Notes: generated by a model from the sequence alone, not told the origin. DNA of 23,982 bases from an uncultured Alphaproteobacteria bacterium (GCA_934229625.1 CAKQDU010000015.1:1-23982), one strand, 5' to 3'. Positions 7,143 to 15,455 are shown, numbered from the stretch's first letter. Numbers and translations are program-made.

Positions 7143-7933
7143 TCTTTTCGCTTTCCGGCCGTCAGCATAAAATATAGTCCGCCCAAAAACGCCGGAATAG
7201 AAAGCAACTGTCCCATTGTCAGCCACCCCCATAAAAAACCCAATTGTGCGTCAGGTTCTCGGAATTGTTCCAAAATTGTCCTAAACACGGCATAACCAAA
7301 CAAAAATGCTCCGGAAATAAACCCTTTATGCTCACGACACCATTTATTATGCCACATCAGGTTTAAAATTATAAACAGAACGATTCCTTCCAAACAAGCT
7401 TCGTACAGCTGTGAAGGATGACGAGGCAGATAGCCGCCATGCGGAAAGCGAACCGCCCAAGCCACATCTGTAACTCTTCCCCAAAGTTCGTCATTCACAA
7501 AGTTGGCCAACCTGCCTAAAAATATTCCTATCGGCACTACAGGCGCCACCAAATCAGTAAGCCGTAAAAATGAAAATTTTATTTTCCGCGCTGCAAAAAA
7601 CATGGCGGCAATCACGCCGATAATTCCCCCGTGAAAAGACATTCCGCCATGCCATACGGCAAAAATTTCCAAAGGATTCTGCATAAATTGTCCGCTGCCG
7701 TATGCCGATACATATCCTAATCTTCCGCCTATAATAATACCCAGCGTCACATAAAAAACAACATCTTCTAAATTATTTTTTGTCAGCGGAATTTGATATT
7801 TGCGTATGCGTTTAGCCGCCAAAAACCAACCAAGCACTATTCCAAGCAAATAAGCCATTGAATACCAACGCAACGCAAACGGCCCGATTTGAAAAATAAT
7901 CGGAGAAATCTCCGGATAAGCAAGTCCTGTCAT
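7139..7933 (-). CDS. lgt: Prolipoprotein diacylglyceryl transferase
   Basis: Lgt moves diacylglycerol from phosphatidylglycerol to the lipobox cysteine of preprolipoproteins, in the inner membrane. The 264-residue polytopic protein has the family signatures: an N-terminal FQIGPFALRWYSMAYLLG, WHGGMSFHGGIIG near residues 91-104 with the conserved His, GRLANFVNDELWGR near 137-150 (the family form is GR-GNF-N-E--GR, so one Gly is Ala here), RHPSQLYEA, and a C-terminal LEQFREPD with GQLLSIP. A lipoprotein substrate is encoded in the same window at 19392-20753. It converges on the GGDEF-like gene with a 4-bp overlap of stop codons. The AT-rich gap 7934-8163 upstream presumably holds its promoter and that of the YbjN gene. 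Confidence 0.95.
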   Translation of the reverse strand: MTGLAYPEISPIIFQIGPFALRWYSMAYLLGIVLGWFLAAKRIRKYQIPLTKNNLEDVVFYVTLGIIIGGRLGYVSAYGSGQFMQNPLEIFAVWHGGMSFHGGIIGVIAAMFFAARKIKFSFLRLTDLVAPVVPIGIFLGRLANFVNDELWGRVTDVAWAVRFPHGGYLPRHPSQLYEACLEGIVLFIILNLMWHNKWCREHKGFISGAFLFGYAVFRTILEQFREPDAQLGFLWGWLTMGQLLSIPAFLGGLYFMLTAGKRKD

Positions 7934-8163
7934 AACAACCCTCTGTTTTTATTTATTGCTTAAAAGTATATTAACAAAAATCATATAATCCACATATAAA
8001 AATAATTATAAACACCTAAAAAATTTATCTCATTGATAAATCGTAATTTATTTTTTTTATTTTTTTCAAAAATACAAAAAAAGTGGAAAACTTGCTAAAG
8101 ATAATTGTTTTTTTCAGAAATAATGTGCCATTTTGAAGATGTATTTTCAAAAAGGGAACCGGT

Positions 8164-8637
8164 ATGCTGGCACAAAAATATAAATATAACCCGTTAGACG
8201 ACGTAGAATGTATGTTTGCCAATCAAACACACGCTACTGAACGCCGCAATTCTCATGAAATTGTTGTAGAAATTTCCGGCAAATGGGATGATATGCTGCT
8301 ATTTTTCGCCTGGGAAGAAAACATGAACTGCCTGCACATTTCCTGTCTTTTGAATATTGAACCGGCTGATATAAATCTACCCAGCGTTTTCGAGCTGCTG
8401 GCTCTTTTGAATGAAGACCTCTGGGTCGGATATTTTTCTTACTGGGAAGAGACAAAAATGCCCGTATTTAAGCATTCATTGTTCATTGACCCCGATGAAT
8501 TTAATTTCAGCGGAAAACTTCAGCAAATTATCAACATCGCCTTAACAGAGTGTGAACGGGCATATCCGATTTTTCACGCGGTTTTCAAGCAAAACATTGC
8601 TCCGCGCAAAGCCTTGCTGCCTTTAACCATCATGTAA
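8164..8637 (+). CDS. YbjN domain-containing protein
   Basis: This 157-residue soluble protein matches the YbjN family (fold related to type III secretion chaperones): an opening LDDVECMFA, a charged ERRNSHEIVVEISGKWDDM strand pair, FFAWEENMNCLHISCLLNI, the LLALLNEDLWVGYFSYWEE core, and a C-terminal helix with ALTECERAYPIFHAVF. In alphaproteobacteria such proteins are common and mostly uncharacterised, and no enzymatic residues are evident. An AAAGGG ribosome-binding site precedes ATG 8164. The last 8 bp overlap the convergent thioesterase gene. The assignment rests on the NEDLW-GYF-YW core; the biological role is not known from sequence. Confidence 0.75.
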   Translation: MLAQKYKYNPLDDVECMFANQTHATERRNSHEIVVEISGKWDDMLLFFAWEENMNCLHISCLLNIEPADINLPSVFELLALLNEDLWVGYFSYWEETKMPVFKHSLFIDPDEFNFSGKLQQIINIALTECERAYPIFHAVFKQNIAPRKALLPLTIM

Positions 8638-9370
8638 TTTTCTGCCATTTAATCCGGCATCTGGCTAATTCTGTTGTTTTATCCGATTCGCGGATTGAAT
8701 AATATGTTTCATTTTGTTTTTGAGAACTCATAACAACCACGTTCTCGCCATATACGGCACTTTTTTTGAAATTTATTTCAATTTCCGCCGGACTGTGGCT
8801 CCGCCTGAAATCCGCATCCACACACTCGCTTGCCCATAACGGATATACGGCATTATTAACATGATTATTGATGTCTATGTCATCAAAACGAACTCTGATT
8901 ATGTCCTCGCGTTCAAAATTTTCCGGCAATTCCGTTTTCATAAATTCCACCATCAAAGCCCGCTCATTCAAAGGCGTATACTCAGGAAAATATTTGCTGA
9001 GAGAAACCGGACGCAAACGCGCTGAATCAATCAAAACCCATTGGCTGCTTACTCTTATAATTTCCCTATTTTCAGCATCATAAACAACAAAATCGCGAAT
9101 TGCCCCCCATAATTTTGTATCTGCCGGCCAAGTTTCGATAACAAAATGTTCATCCATTTTAGGCAGACGTTTGATTTGTAAATAATAATCAGACCCAAAC
9201 CAAGTCAAACCGCGTTCCAAACATTTTTCCAATCCGACACCCAGCTCGTCTGCGCTTTCCATTGCCGCGTCCTGCAGCAAATTCATTAGGGTTAAAAGCC
9301 GTAAAAAGCCATGACAATCAGCTTCATAGCTTTTTACGATATAATTTTTTCTAAACTTAGAAACAATCAT
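8630..9370 (-). CDS. Acyl-ACP thioesterase (FatA/FatB-like, double hotdog)
   Basis: The protein hydrolyses acyl-ACP (or a related acyl thioester) to free fatty acid in the cytoplasm. Its 246 residues form two hotdog repeats. The N-terminal half has YEADCHGFLRLLTLMNLLQDAAMESA and GLTWFGSDYYLQIKRLP followed by ETWP, as in bacterial acyl-ACP thioesterases. The C-terminal half has the catalytic-type motif DIDINNHVNNAVYPLWASE near residues 165-183, with the Asp/Asn/His pattern of the family. It ends with the short strand ARCRIKWQ. It lies eight bases downstream of the lytic transglycosylase gene on the same strand, so the two may be co-transcribed. The substrate chain length cannot be read from the sequence. 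Confidence 0.88.
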   Translation of the reverse strand: MIVSKFRKNYIVKSYEADCHGFLRLLTLMNLLQDAAMESADELGVGLEKCLERGLTWFGSDYYLQIKRLPKMDEHFVIETWPADTKLWGAIRDFVVYDAENREIIRVSSQWVLIDSARLRPVSLSKYFPEYTPLNERALMVEFMKTELPENFEREDIIRVRFDDIDINNHVNNAVYPLWASECVDADFRRSHSPAEIEINFKKSAVYGENVVVMSSQKQNETYYSIRESDKTTELARCRIKWQKIT

Positions 9371-9378
9371 TTTCTTTA

Positions 9379-9984
9379 CTAAAACAAATTTTTTCCGGCA
9401 GCAAATCCAGCCAATTTATATTTTTCAAAACGGCTTTCCAAACGTTTTGTATAGGCTTCTCCTCTTTGCGGATTTGCTGAATGATAACGTTTTGCGGCTT
9501 TTTTCCAATTTTGACCATGTCGGCTATATAATTTGCGTAAAAATTTAGCGCTGTATTTTAAATTATTTGCCGGGTCAATAGCTTCGTCAACCGAACTAAA
9601 CGCTTCTCCGTGATATTTCAAGTTAATTTGCATACATCCCACGTCTATGCTTTCAATTCCCTGTTTCTGAAAATTTTCAACAGCGCGAACCGCATCTTCG
9701 CGAGAAGCAAAATAATAGCCTTTTCCTTTTACATTAACAGTCCACGGCCAAGCTACATATCTATTTTGCAAATCATCCCATCTGCCGCTTTCTACTGCTG
9801 AAATAGTTTGCAGCAAATCTAAATTAACGCCGTATTCGTCACCTGCTTTTTTAGCAGCTGCAGAACAAAGAGCCCCATCATTAACCAGCTCTTTTGCCGG
9901 CAGTACGTCCGTGTCTCCGTTAGCATAAATAGCATTGCTGAATAAAACAAAAACACCGACCAAAAAACAAAATTTATTAAACAC
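9379..9984 (-). CDS. Secreted SLT-type lytic transglycosylase
   Basis: This 201-residue protein starts with a signal peptide (MFNKFCFLVGVFVLFSNAIYA), so it should act in the periplasm. The rest is an SLT (goose-lysozyme-like) domain that cleaves peptidoglycan glycan strands to form 1,6-anhydro ends: LLQTISAVESGRWD carries the catalytic Glu near residue 66, GIESIDVGCMQINLKYH is the conserved substrate-binding stretch, and NLKYSAKFLRKLYSRHGQNW with AAKRYHSANP completes the fold. The start is GTG 9984; a stop four codons upstream in the same frame rules out a longer protein, and the signal peptide follows directly. It reads away from the tmRNA gene and towards the thioesterase gene. Size and layout resemble small stand-alone SLT proteins rather than Slt70. 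Confidence 0.87.
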   Translation of the reverse strand: MFNKFCFLVGVFVLFSNAIYANGDTDVLPAKELVNDGALCSAAAKKAGDEYGVNLDLLQTISAVESGRWDDLQNRYVAWPWTVNVKGKGYYFASREDAVRAVENFQKQGIESIDVGCMQINLKYHGEAFSSVDEAIDPANNLKYSAKFLRKLYSRHGQNWKKAAKRYHSANPQRGEAYTKRLESRFEKYKLAGFAAGKNLF

Positions 9985-10295
9985 GATAAGGTGTCATCCC
10001 ATAATGCCGACCTGCTGGCAGACGATATCCCGTCTTTTAAGAATTTCAATCATCTTTTGCAATTCAATGCAGCCAAACAAAGCAGCGTTAAACTCTTTTA
10101 ACCATTCCTTAAAAAAAACTTAACGAACAATTAAACACGAGTCATATAACACCTATTTTTGAAAAAATCCAGTAAAAAGAGTCAATTTAGCCGTAAATTT
10201 AAAACTTGACACATCATAACACATTGATTTTACGATTTTATTAACATAAATTTGCGCATAAATTCCGATATTTTTAACATTATGTCTTATAAAAC

Positions 10296-10323
10296 TTGAA
10301 ATTTGCCGAAAAATATCTATAAT
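10296..10323 (+). promoter_or_regulatory. Promoter of the tmRNA gene
   Basis: TTGAAA (10296-10301) and a perfect TATAAT (10318-10323) are separated by 16 bases. The predicted start is near 10330, at the hairpin GTCAG/CTGAC that opens the tmRNA precursor. Confidence 0.65.
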
Positions 10324-10330
10324 ATATTGC

Positions 10331-10625
10331 GTCAGCTTGCTGACTGTGACACCAGAGACCTTATGAAATAGGTACATTGGACCCGGGGGCAGTACCCGGC
10401 ACCTCCACCAATTTTACGGGGGTGAACCAGGCTTGACAGTGTATAGTAAAGATATGCGTTGTGTTCGGTGAGATACCACCGTTATCGGTTCAAATTTAAA
10501 TGAATGCAAATGATAATTTTGCACCAGTTGCTGTAGCTGCTTAATGCTAAGGCAACAAACTCAAATTCTTTAGCCTTTGGTTAGGCTGAAGTGGGGATGG
10601 GGCCGCCCAGCAACAGAGAGGCCCT
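10331..10625 (+). ncRNA. ssrA: Circularly permuted (two-piece) tmRNA
   Basis: The acceptor piece comes first and ends in CACCTCCACCA at 10400-10410. After a 7-base intervening segment (10411-10417) the coding piece starts with GGGGGTGAACC at 10418; its first seven bases pair with CACCTCC to form the acceptor stem, with one G-U. The tag frame at 10506-10544 reads ANDNFAPVAVAA and stop TAA, with resume codon GCA. A hairpin AGCCT/AGGCT lies downstream (10572-10588). The 3' end is set by the hairpin GGGGCC/GGCCCT (10599-10625). tmRNA rescues stalled ribosomes and marks nascent proteins for ClpXP and related proteases. The permuted form is typical of alphaproteobacteria, where processing yields two RNAs. 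Exact mature ends are estimates. The gene for the tag-binding adaptor SspB follows directly. Confidence 0.95.
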
Positions 10626-10640
10626 AAATTTTATTTTTCG
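10599..10640 (+). terminator. Weak terminator or 3' end hairpin of tmRNA
   Basis: A 6-bp GC stem (10599-10604 with 10620-10625, last pair G-U) is followed by a T-rich run (ATTTTATTTTT). It may end the tmRNA or let some transcripts read through into sspB, which starts 25 bases after the hairpin. Confidence 0.45.
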
Positions 10641-10649
10641 GGTGATGCA

Positions 10650-11108
10650 ATGGTGAATTTTGTAGAAAAAATAGATTATGATGAATTAGTTGAAAAGTCT
10701 TTGCGCAGCGTGGTTTATTATGCCTTAAAAATTGTTGAAGAACAAGGATTGCCCGGCGAAAATCATTTTTATATCACATTTAAAACCAATTTTCCCGGAA
10801 CCATTATCTCTAAAAATCTGCAAATTCAATATCCGGACACAATGACAATTGTATTGCAAAATCAGTTTGAAAATTTAGTTGTCCGCCACAATAGCTTTTC
10901 TGTTGATTTGAGCTTTGGCGGCATGCCGCAAACTATCACAATTCCATTTGACGCCATCACCTATTTTGCCGACCCTTATGCTAAATTCGGCTTGAGTTTC
11001 ACCTTAGATGAAGGCAATACTCCAACAGCAAACAATTCAGTAGAACAACAATCCGCAGTTTCTGGCGACGCGCAAGTTATTTCTTTCGACAGCTACCGTA
11101 AAAAATGA
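10650..11108 (+). CDS. sspB: SspB, ClpXP adaptor for ssrA-tagged proteins (alpha type)
   Basis: SspB binds the N-terminal part of the ssrA tag and delivers tagged proteins to ClpX. The 152-residue protein shows the alphaproteobacterial SspB pattern: an N-terminal helix (LVEKSLRSVVYYALKIVEEQ), LPGENHFYITFKTNFPG, LQIQYPDTMTIVLQNQFENL, and the tag-binding LSFGGMPQTITIPFDAITYFADP, then FGLSF. The acidic linker and tail end in VISFDSYRKK, as expected for the ClpX-binding C terminus of this family. ATG 10650 has GGGTG five bases upstream. The gene follows ssrA, so RNA tag and tag receptor are encoded side by side. Its stop overlaps the next start (ATGA), which indicates translational coupling. Confidence 0.92.
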   Translation: MVNFVEKIDYDELVEKSLRSVVYYALKIVEEQGLPGENHFYITFKTNFPGTIISKNLQIQYPDTMTIVLQNQFENLVVRHNSFSVDLSFGGMPQTITIPFDAITYFADPYAKFGLSFTLDEGNTPTANNSVEQQSAVSGDAQVISFDSYRKK

Positions 11109-11326
11109 AAAAAAAATCTATATTGATAGCCGGCCGCCACGCCACCAGCATTTGTCTTGAAGAAGAATTTTTCGCCGCGCTTTATGAAATAGCCGGCACA
11201 AAGAAAATGAGCTTAAATCAACTTGTGACGCAAATAGACAGCGCCAGAAACAATGCCAATCTTTGCAGCGCCTTGCGCGTGTATGCCTTAAAATATTATC
11301 AGCAGAAATCAATTGCGCCAAAATGA
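11105..11326 (+). CDS. Ribbon-helix-helix domain protein (RHH_4 type)
   Basis: This 73-residue protein matches the RHH_4 family: a basic ribbon strand (KKKSILIAGRHATSICLEEEF), the first helix (FFAALYEIAGTKKM), the turn SLNQLVTQID, and the second helix ending NLCSALRVYALKYY. Such small proteins are thought to bind DNA as dimers, but members from alphaproteobacteria are largely uncharacterised. It overlaps sspB by 4 bp and so is probably made with it. The 3' end overlaps the convergent trkH by 18 bp. Its place behind sspB suggests a link to tag-dependent proteolysis or autoregulation of the unit, which is inference only. Confidence 0.82.
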   Translation: MKKKSILIAGRHATSICLEEEFFAALYEIAGTKKMSLNQLVTQIDSARNNANLCSALRVYALKYYQQKSIAPK

Positions 11327-12745
11327 ACGCGTAAAAATCACTAATACGGTAATAACCTCCAAACGCCCCAGCAACATTGCAAAACACAGCAAATATTTGA
11401 CACTTTCCGAAAAAAAAGCAAAGTTGCCGCTAGGACCGATAACTTCAACGCTGCCAACCCCGACATTTGTCATACAAGCCACGCTCGCTGCCAGAGAAGT
11501 ACTGAAATCAACACCACACAAACTGATGGCAACCCCTATGAGCAGCATACTTATAATAAAAGAGAAAACATACACAAATACTGATGTTATCACATTTTGA
11601 GGAGGATTAACAATTCCGACACGCAGAGGAATGATTCTGTTTGGTTCTACCATAGACAACACATATTTATGCAAATATGCATAAATCAGCTGCCAGCGAA
11701 AAATTTTTATTGAACCGCTGGTAGACCCTGTACATCCTCCGCTTAAAGAAAGCAGCATAAATACGGCGCTTGTCCAAACTCCCCACTCCACAAAATCGGT
11801 TGAAGAAAGTCCCGTTGTTGTCATCACCGAAATAACGTTGAAAAAGCTGTATCTCAAACTCTGTACCAAAGAATAATCAGATGTTGCAAACAAATAAAGA
11901 CTGACAAATAAACCGCAATAAAAAACCGCTTTCAAAAAGACCGAAACCTGATAGTTTTTATTCGCTTCGCCATGCCGGAACAACAAAATATAAAAAGTTA
12001 AAGGCAAAGAGCCTGCCAACATAAAAAACATAATAACAATTTCTATTGATATACTGTTAAAAGCGGCTATTGAGTTATTTTTTGTAGAAAATCCACCGGT
12101 TCCGATTGACGACATAGCATGATTGACGGCATCAAACCAGCTCATACCGCACAAATCCAAAGTTATGGTGCAAATAACAACCAACATTGTATAAACAATC
12201 ACTATTCTTTTAGCTATATAGCTGAATTTAGGCATAAATTTATCATTTGAATCAGAATTTTCACGTTGAAAGATTCGCATTCCGCCAATACCCAAAAACG
12301 GCAGAAGCGCCACAGCAAAAATCACAATTCCCAAACCACCGAGAAAATTCAAAATCGACCGCCATAACAAAATAGAACGCGGCAAACTTTCCACATCGGC
12401 AAGTATTGTGGCTCCCGTTCCGGTAATTCCCGAAACAGTTTCAAAAAAAACATCGGCAAACGTATAATTTTGATTAAAAAACAAAAATGGCAGAGTAGCA
12501 AACGCCCCAACAATGCACCAACTGACCGTTGTTATTAAATAGGCTTGTTTTAGTGATATTTTTTCCACTTTGGTATAATTCGCCAAAAAGAGAGAAAATC
12601 CCAAAAATATAGTAATTACCGCAGCCGGAATAAAAGGAGAACGGACATAATCCGTTTCAGCAAAATCCAAACCTGCCGGCACAAACATAATCAGACCTAA
12701 AATACCCAGAATATATCCGCTAATCATAAAGACGGGTTGCCACAT
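11309..12745 (-). CDS. trkH: Trk/Ktr-type potassium uptake protein, TrkH family
   Basis: TrkH is the ion-conducting subunit of a K+ uptake system in the inner membrane, normally gated by a cytoplasmic TrkA/KtrA partner, which is not encoded here. The 478-residue polytopic protein has the four pore repeats with one selectivity-filter segment each: SGITGTGAT near residue 106, SSIGTGGFS near 216, VMTTTGLSS near 308, and CMTNVGVGSV near 425. The motif LSGGCTGSTSGSIKIFRW follows the third pore, as in TrkH proteins. The C terminus has GRLEVITVLVIF. The gene is the last of a minus-strand cluster after metG and an SNase-like gene, with a 10-base gap to the latter and an AGGA ribosome-binding site. 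Length is normal for the family. Confidence 0.93.
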   Translation of the reverse strand: MWQPVFMISGYILGILGLIMFVPAGLDFAETDYVRSPFIPAAVITIFLGFSLFLANYTKVEKISLKQAYLITTVSWCIVGAFATLPFLFFNQNYTFADVFFETVSGITGTGATILADVESLPRSILLWRSILNFLGGLGIVIFAVALLPFLGIGGMRIFQRENSDSNDKFMPKFSYIAKRIVIVYTMLVVICTITLDLCGMSWFDAVNHAMSSIGTGGFSTKNNSIAAFNSISIEIVIMFFMLAGSLPLTFYILLFRHGEANKNYQVSVFLKAVFYCGLFVSLYLFATSDYSLVQSLRYSFFNVISVMTTTGLSSTDFVEWGVWTSAVFMLLSLSGGCTGSTSGSIKIFRWQLIYAYLHKYVLSMVEPNRIIPLRVGIVNPPQNVITSVFVYVFSFIISMLLIGVAISLCGVDFSTSLAASVACMTNVGVGSVEVIGPSGNFAFFSESVKYLLCFAMLLGRLEVITVLVIFTRSFWRN

Positions 12746-12755
12746 ATTTCAAATC

Positions 12756-13613
12756 CTATCGCAAAGCCACATTACGCGCCAATTTTTTATCCACTAACGC
12801 TTTATTGATAAACACACCGCGCACAAAGCATAAGGCTGTTGCCGTATGGTTGTAAGTTTCGGCAACAACGGCACAATGTATTTTATGTCCGCCGCTGGTT
12901 TGCTCCAAATACTTTACCGCTTCTTGCGTATCATAAACCGCCGGGTCAGAATATATGCCGTAAAGATACATAAATTTACCATTGATATACAAACTGTTTG
13001 GACCGGCGATTTTCACTTCATCATATAAATATTCCGGCTCTGGCAGATATTCCAGATTAAGCGATTCGTTTTTATAATAATAATCATTCAGACTGCCCTT
13101 ATAAAAAACATCCGGATAAGGTTCTTCTTTTACATTTTCTATTATTTTTCTGTTTCGTTCAGCCGATGCCAAACGTTTAGTTTCTGAAAATGTCGGATTT
13201 GTCTGAGATTCTTTTAGATTATTTTCTTCACGCGGTTCATATTTGGCTTTATTAAATTTTGCCACATTCCAACTGACAAAGCGAACATTTTCATCTTTAC
13301 TCTCTTGTTCATTTTTTTCAGCTTCTTTGGGTAATTTTTGCATCATCTGCCCAAGTGAAGAACGCATTTCTGCCAATTTTTCCTCAATTTTATCTGTAGT
13401 TTGTTTTTTAATTAAGGCGGCCTGCTGCACTTGTCCAGGCATTTGATGCTGATATTTTTGCCACAAGTCTGAAAGCTCATGCCGATAGAACGCGAGCAAA
13501 ACAACAATTGTTATAAACGGGTGACGCACAGGATAGGTTAAGCCTAGATAAATTTTGAATAAAAATGCGCCGAAACCTTTTGTTTTCATATCGTCCCACT
13601 CGCGTTTAGACAT
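12756..13613 (-). CDS. Membrane-anchored protein with a degenerate nuclease-like (SNase fold) C-terminal domain
   Basis: No named family was recognised with certainty. The 285-residue protein has one hydrophobic segment near residues 28-43 (PVRHPFITIVVLLAFY), then a Gln/Lys/Glu-rich helical region that may be coiled coil (about 60-110), a charged linker, and a compact C-terminal domain (about 198-283). That domain follows the order of bacterial thermonuclease-like proteins: NSLYINGKFMYLYGIYSDPA, then EAVKYLEQ, then IHCAVVAETYNHTATALCFV, then GVFINKALVDKKLARNVAL. The acidic and arginine residues expected at the active site (DaPE and the DRYGR arginine) are missing or replaced, so nuclease activity is unlikely. 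Its start abuts the metG stop with no gap, and trkH follows, so it is in the metG operon. Confidence 0.6.
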   Translation of the reverse strand: MSKREWDDMKTKGFGAFLFKIYLGLTYPVRHPFITIVVLLAFYRHELSDLWQKYQHQMPGQVQQAALIKKQTTDKIEEKLAEMRSSLGQMMQKLPKEAEKNEQESKDENVRFVSWNVAKFNKAKYEPREENNLKESQTNPTFSETKRLASAERNRKIIENVKEEPYPDVFYKGSLNDYYYKNESLNLEYLPEPEYLYDEVKIAGPNSLYINGKFMYLYGIYSDPAVYDTQEAVKYLEQTSGGHKIHCAVVAETYNHTATALCFVRGVFINKALVDKKLARNVALR

Positions 13614-15311
13614 TTATTTCACCCCACCGTATTTTTGTTGTAATTCAACAGCCTGCTCCGGTGTAATACGCTCAAACAGAGCCTCGCCAACCTCAAAAAG
13701 ATGTCCTGCTTTCAGAGCTGAAATTTCTTTTTCTACATTAAAATCTTTCAGCAAAGGCATATCTTTAGAAGTCAAACCGAACTTAGCCATAATTTTTTCG
13801 GCGGTATCAGGCATAAACGGAGCGCTTAAAATTGCATAAATTCTTACTAAATTCAAACACAGACGCAAAATTGTGGCAGCTCTGGTCTGGTCTTCTTTAA
13901 TAACCATCCACGGCTCGGTTGTAGAAATATAGTTATTTCCCTCAACCCAAATTGCGCGCAATTCTGCGGTTGCCTTTCTAAATTCCATTTCATTCAGATA
14001 TTTGAAGTAATCATTAACGCGGTTTTGCAAAACTTTAATCAGCTCCTTATCCTCGGCTTGCAATTCGCCGCCTTCCGGAATTTGCGCGCCCAGTTTAGAG
14101 GCTGTCATTTTCATCACGCGCTGCGCGAAATTTCCCAAAACGCCATTCAAATCTTTATTAACCGTATTAACAAAGCTGTCAAACGTAAATGAGGAATCCG
14201 AGCTTTCCGGAGCATTTGCCATCAACCAATAACGCCAATAATCAGCCGGAAATTCTTTAACTGCATCTTCTGCAAACACGCCGCGATGTTCAGATTTAGA
14301 GAATTTTCCGCCTTCAAAAGTCAAATAACTGAACCCTTTAAGATAGTCCACTTTAGTCCAATTTTCACCTGTTCCGAGCAGAGTTGCCGGAAACGTTATG
14401 GAGTGATAAGGCACATTGTCTTTACCCATAAACTCAACATAACGAACATCTTTGGCATCCAACCACCAATTTTTCCAATCACGTTCTTCCGGTTTTTCAT
14501 CAGACCATTGTTTTGTGATTCCGATATATCCGATTGGCGCGTCAAACCAAACATAAAACACCTTGTCTTCAAAACCGGCTTTATTAACCTGAAATCCCCA
14601 TTTCAAATCACGGGTAATGCAACGCGGCTGCAAACCTTCTTTAACCCATTTTTTAGCGATTGAATAAGCCACATCAGGCCAAAAAGCTTCTTTAGTTTTG
14701 AGCCATTCCACCAATTTTGTTTCAATTTTCGGCAGGTTCAAAAACAGGTGCTTCGTCTCGCGCACTTCCAAGTTTGTGCTGCCTGAAATAGTGCTACGAG
14801 GATTGATTAAATCTGTAGGCTCCAAAACTTTGGTGCAGTTTTCACATTGGTCGCCGCGGGCTTTTTCATAGCCGCAATGCGGGCAAGTGCCTGTAATATA
14901 ACGGTCAGCCAAAAACATTTTATCATCAACTGAATATACCTGTTTCATTGTTTTTTCTTCAATAAAACCATTTTTATCCAATTGTGAAAAAATATGATAG
15001 GTCATCTCTTTATTTTGTTCGCTAGATGTGCGTCCGAAATAGTCAAATGACAAATTAAAATCTTTATAAGTCTGAATATGGCGGGCATGATATTTATCAC
15101 AATATTCCTCAACCGGCATACCCTCTTTCAAAGCGCCGACTTCCGAGGCCGTACCATGTTCATCATTGCCGCAAATATATAAAACCTCATTACCCAGCAT
15201 TCGCATATAACGAGCGTACACATCGGACGGCAGCAGACATCCAACCATATGTCCCAGATGAGGAATCCCATTGATATACGGCAGAGCAGAAGTAATCAAG
15301 ATTTTTGACAT
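13614..15311 (-). CDS. metG: Methionyl-tRNA synthetase
   Basis: MetRS charges tRNA-Met with methionine in the cytoplasm. The class I signatures are the HIGH-type PHLGH at residues 17-21 (in ALPYINGIPHLGHMVG) and the KMSKS-type KFSKS near residue 333. A zinc-knuckle insert, CPHCGYEKARGDQCENC, lies near residues 140-158 with four cysteines. The C-terminal helical anticodon-binding part includes WVEGNNYISTTEPW. At 565 residues it lacks the C-terminal tRNA-binding/dimerisation domain found in longer MetRS. The start chosen is ATG 15311 (MSKILITS), with AAGGAG ten bases upstream; the frame is open for 12 more codons, but these do not belong to the family. It heads the cluster with the SNase-like and trkH genes. 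Confidence 0.95.
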   Translation of the reverse strand: MSKILITSALPYINGIPHLGHMVGCLLPSDVYARYMRMLGNEVLYICGNDEHGTASEVGALKEGMPVEEYCDKYHARHIQTYKDFNLSFDYFGRTSSEQNKEMTYHIFSQLDKNGFIEEKTMKQVYSVDDKMFLADRYITGTCPHCGYEKARGDQCENCTKVLEPTDLINPRSTISGSTNLEVRETKHLFLNLPKIETKLVEWLKTKEAFWPDVAYSIAKKWVKEGLQPRCITRDLKWGFQVNKAGFEDKVFYVWFDAPIGYIGITKQWSDEKPEERDWKNWWLDAKDVRYVEFMGKDNVPYHSITFPATLLGTGENWTKVDYLKGFSYLTFEGGKFSKSEHRGVFAEDAVKEFPADYWRYWLMANAPESSDSSFTFDSFVNTVNKDLNGVLGNFAQRVMKMTASKLGAQIPEGGELQAEDKELIKVLQNRVNDYFKYLNEMEFRKATAELRAIWVEGNNYISTTEPWMVIKEDQTRAATILRLCLNLVRIYAILSAPFMPDTAEKIMAKFGLTSKDMPLLKDFNVEKEISALKAGHLFEVGEALFERITPEQAVELQQKYGGVK

Positions 15312-15433
15312 ATTTACATTTCTCCTTATAAGACTAAAAAATAACAATGCCTGAAGTTTACTCTATTTTGTTAAAATCTCAAGCAAAAAGACAAAATACG
15401 CTACAATTTTTTAGTTAGCACAAAATATCAAAG

Positions 15434-15455
15434 GGCGGAGCTTGAAAACCCCGCC
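15434..15455 (-). terminator. Terminator-like hairpin after the hydrophobic micro-ORF
   Basis: GGCGGGG/CTCCGCC pairs over seven positions on the minus strand, with one G-U that becomes a mismatch on the plus strand. On minus it is followed by CTTTGATATTTT. It starts 13 bases after the micro-ORF stop. Confidence 0.5.

Noticed and set aside
7934..8163. Possible small RNA in the AT-rich gap between lgt and the YbjN gene
   Set aside because: Only A/T runs and weak promoter-like strings were found, with no stable hairpin or terminator.
9819..10049. Minus-strand 76-codon ORF overlapping the lytic transglycosylase start
   Set aside because: It is in another frame of a gene with a clear signal peptide and SLT domain, and its own sequence shows no family features.
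10206..10240. TTGACA upstream of tmRNA as its -35 box
   Set aside because: No acceptable -10 lies at the right distance; TTGAAA-16-TATAAT at 10296-10323 is a better fit and closer to the RNA start.
9985..10290. A further gene or tRNA between the transglycosylase gene and tmRNA
   Set aside because: No supported ORF and no cloverleaf was seen. The stretch is AT-rich and holds only the tmRNA promoter near its right end.
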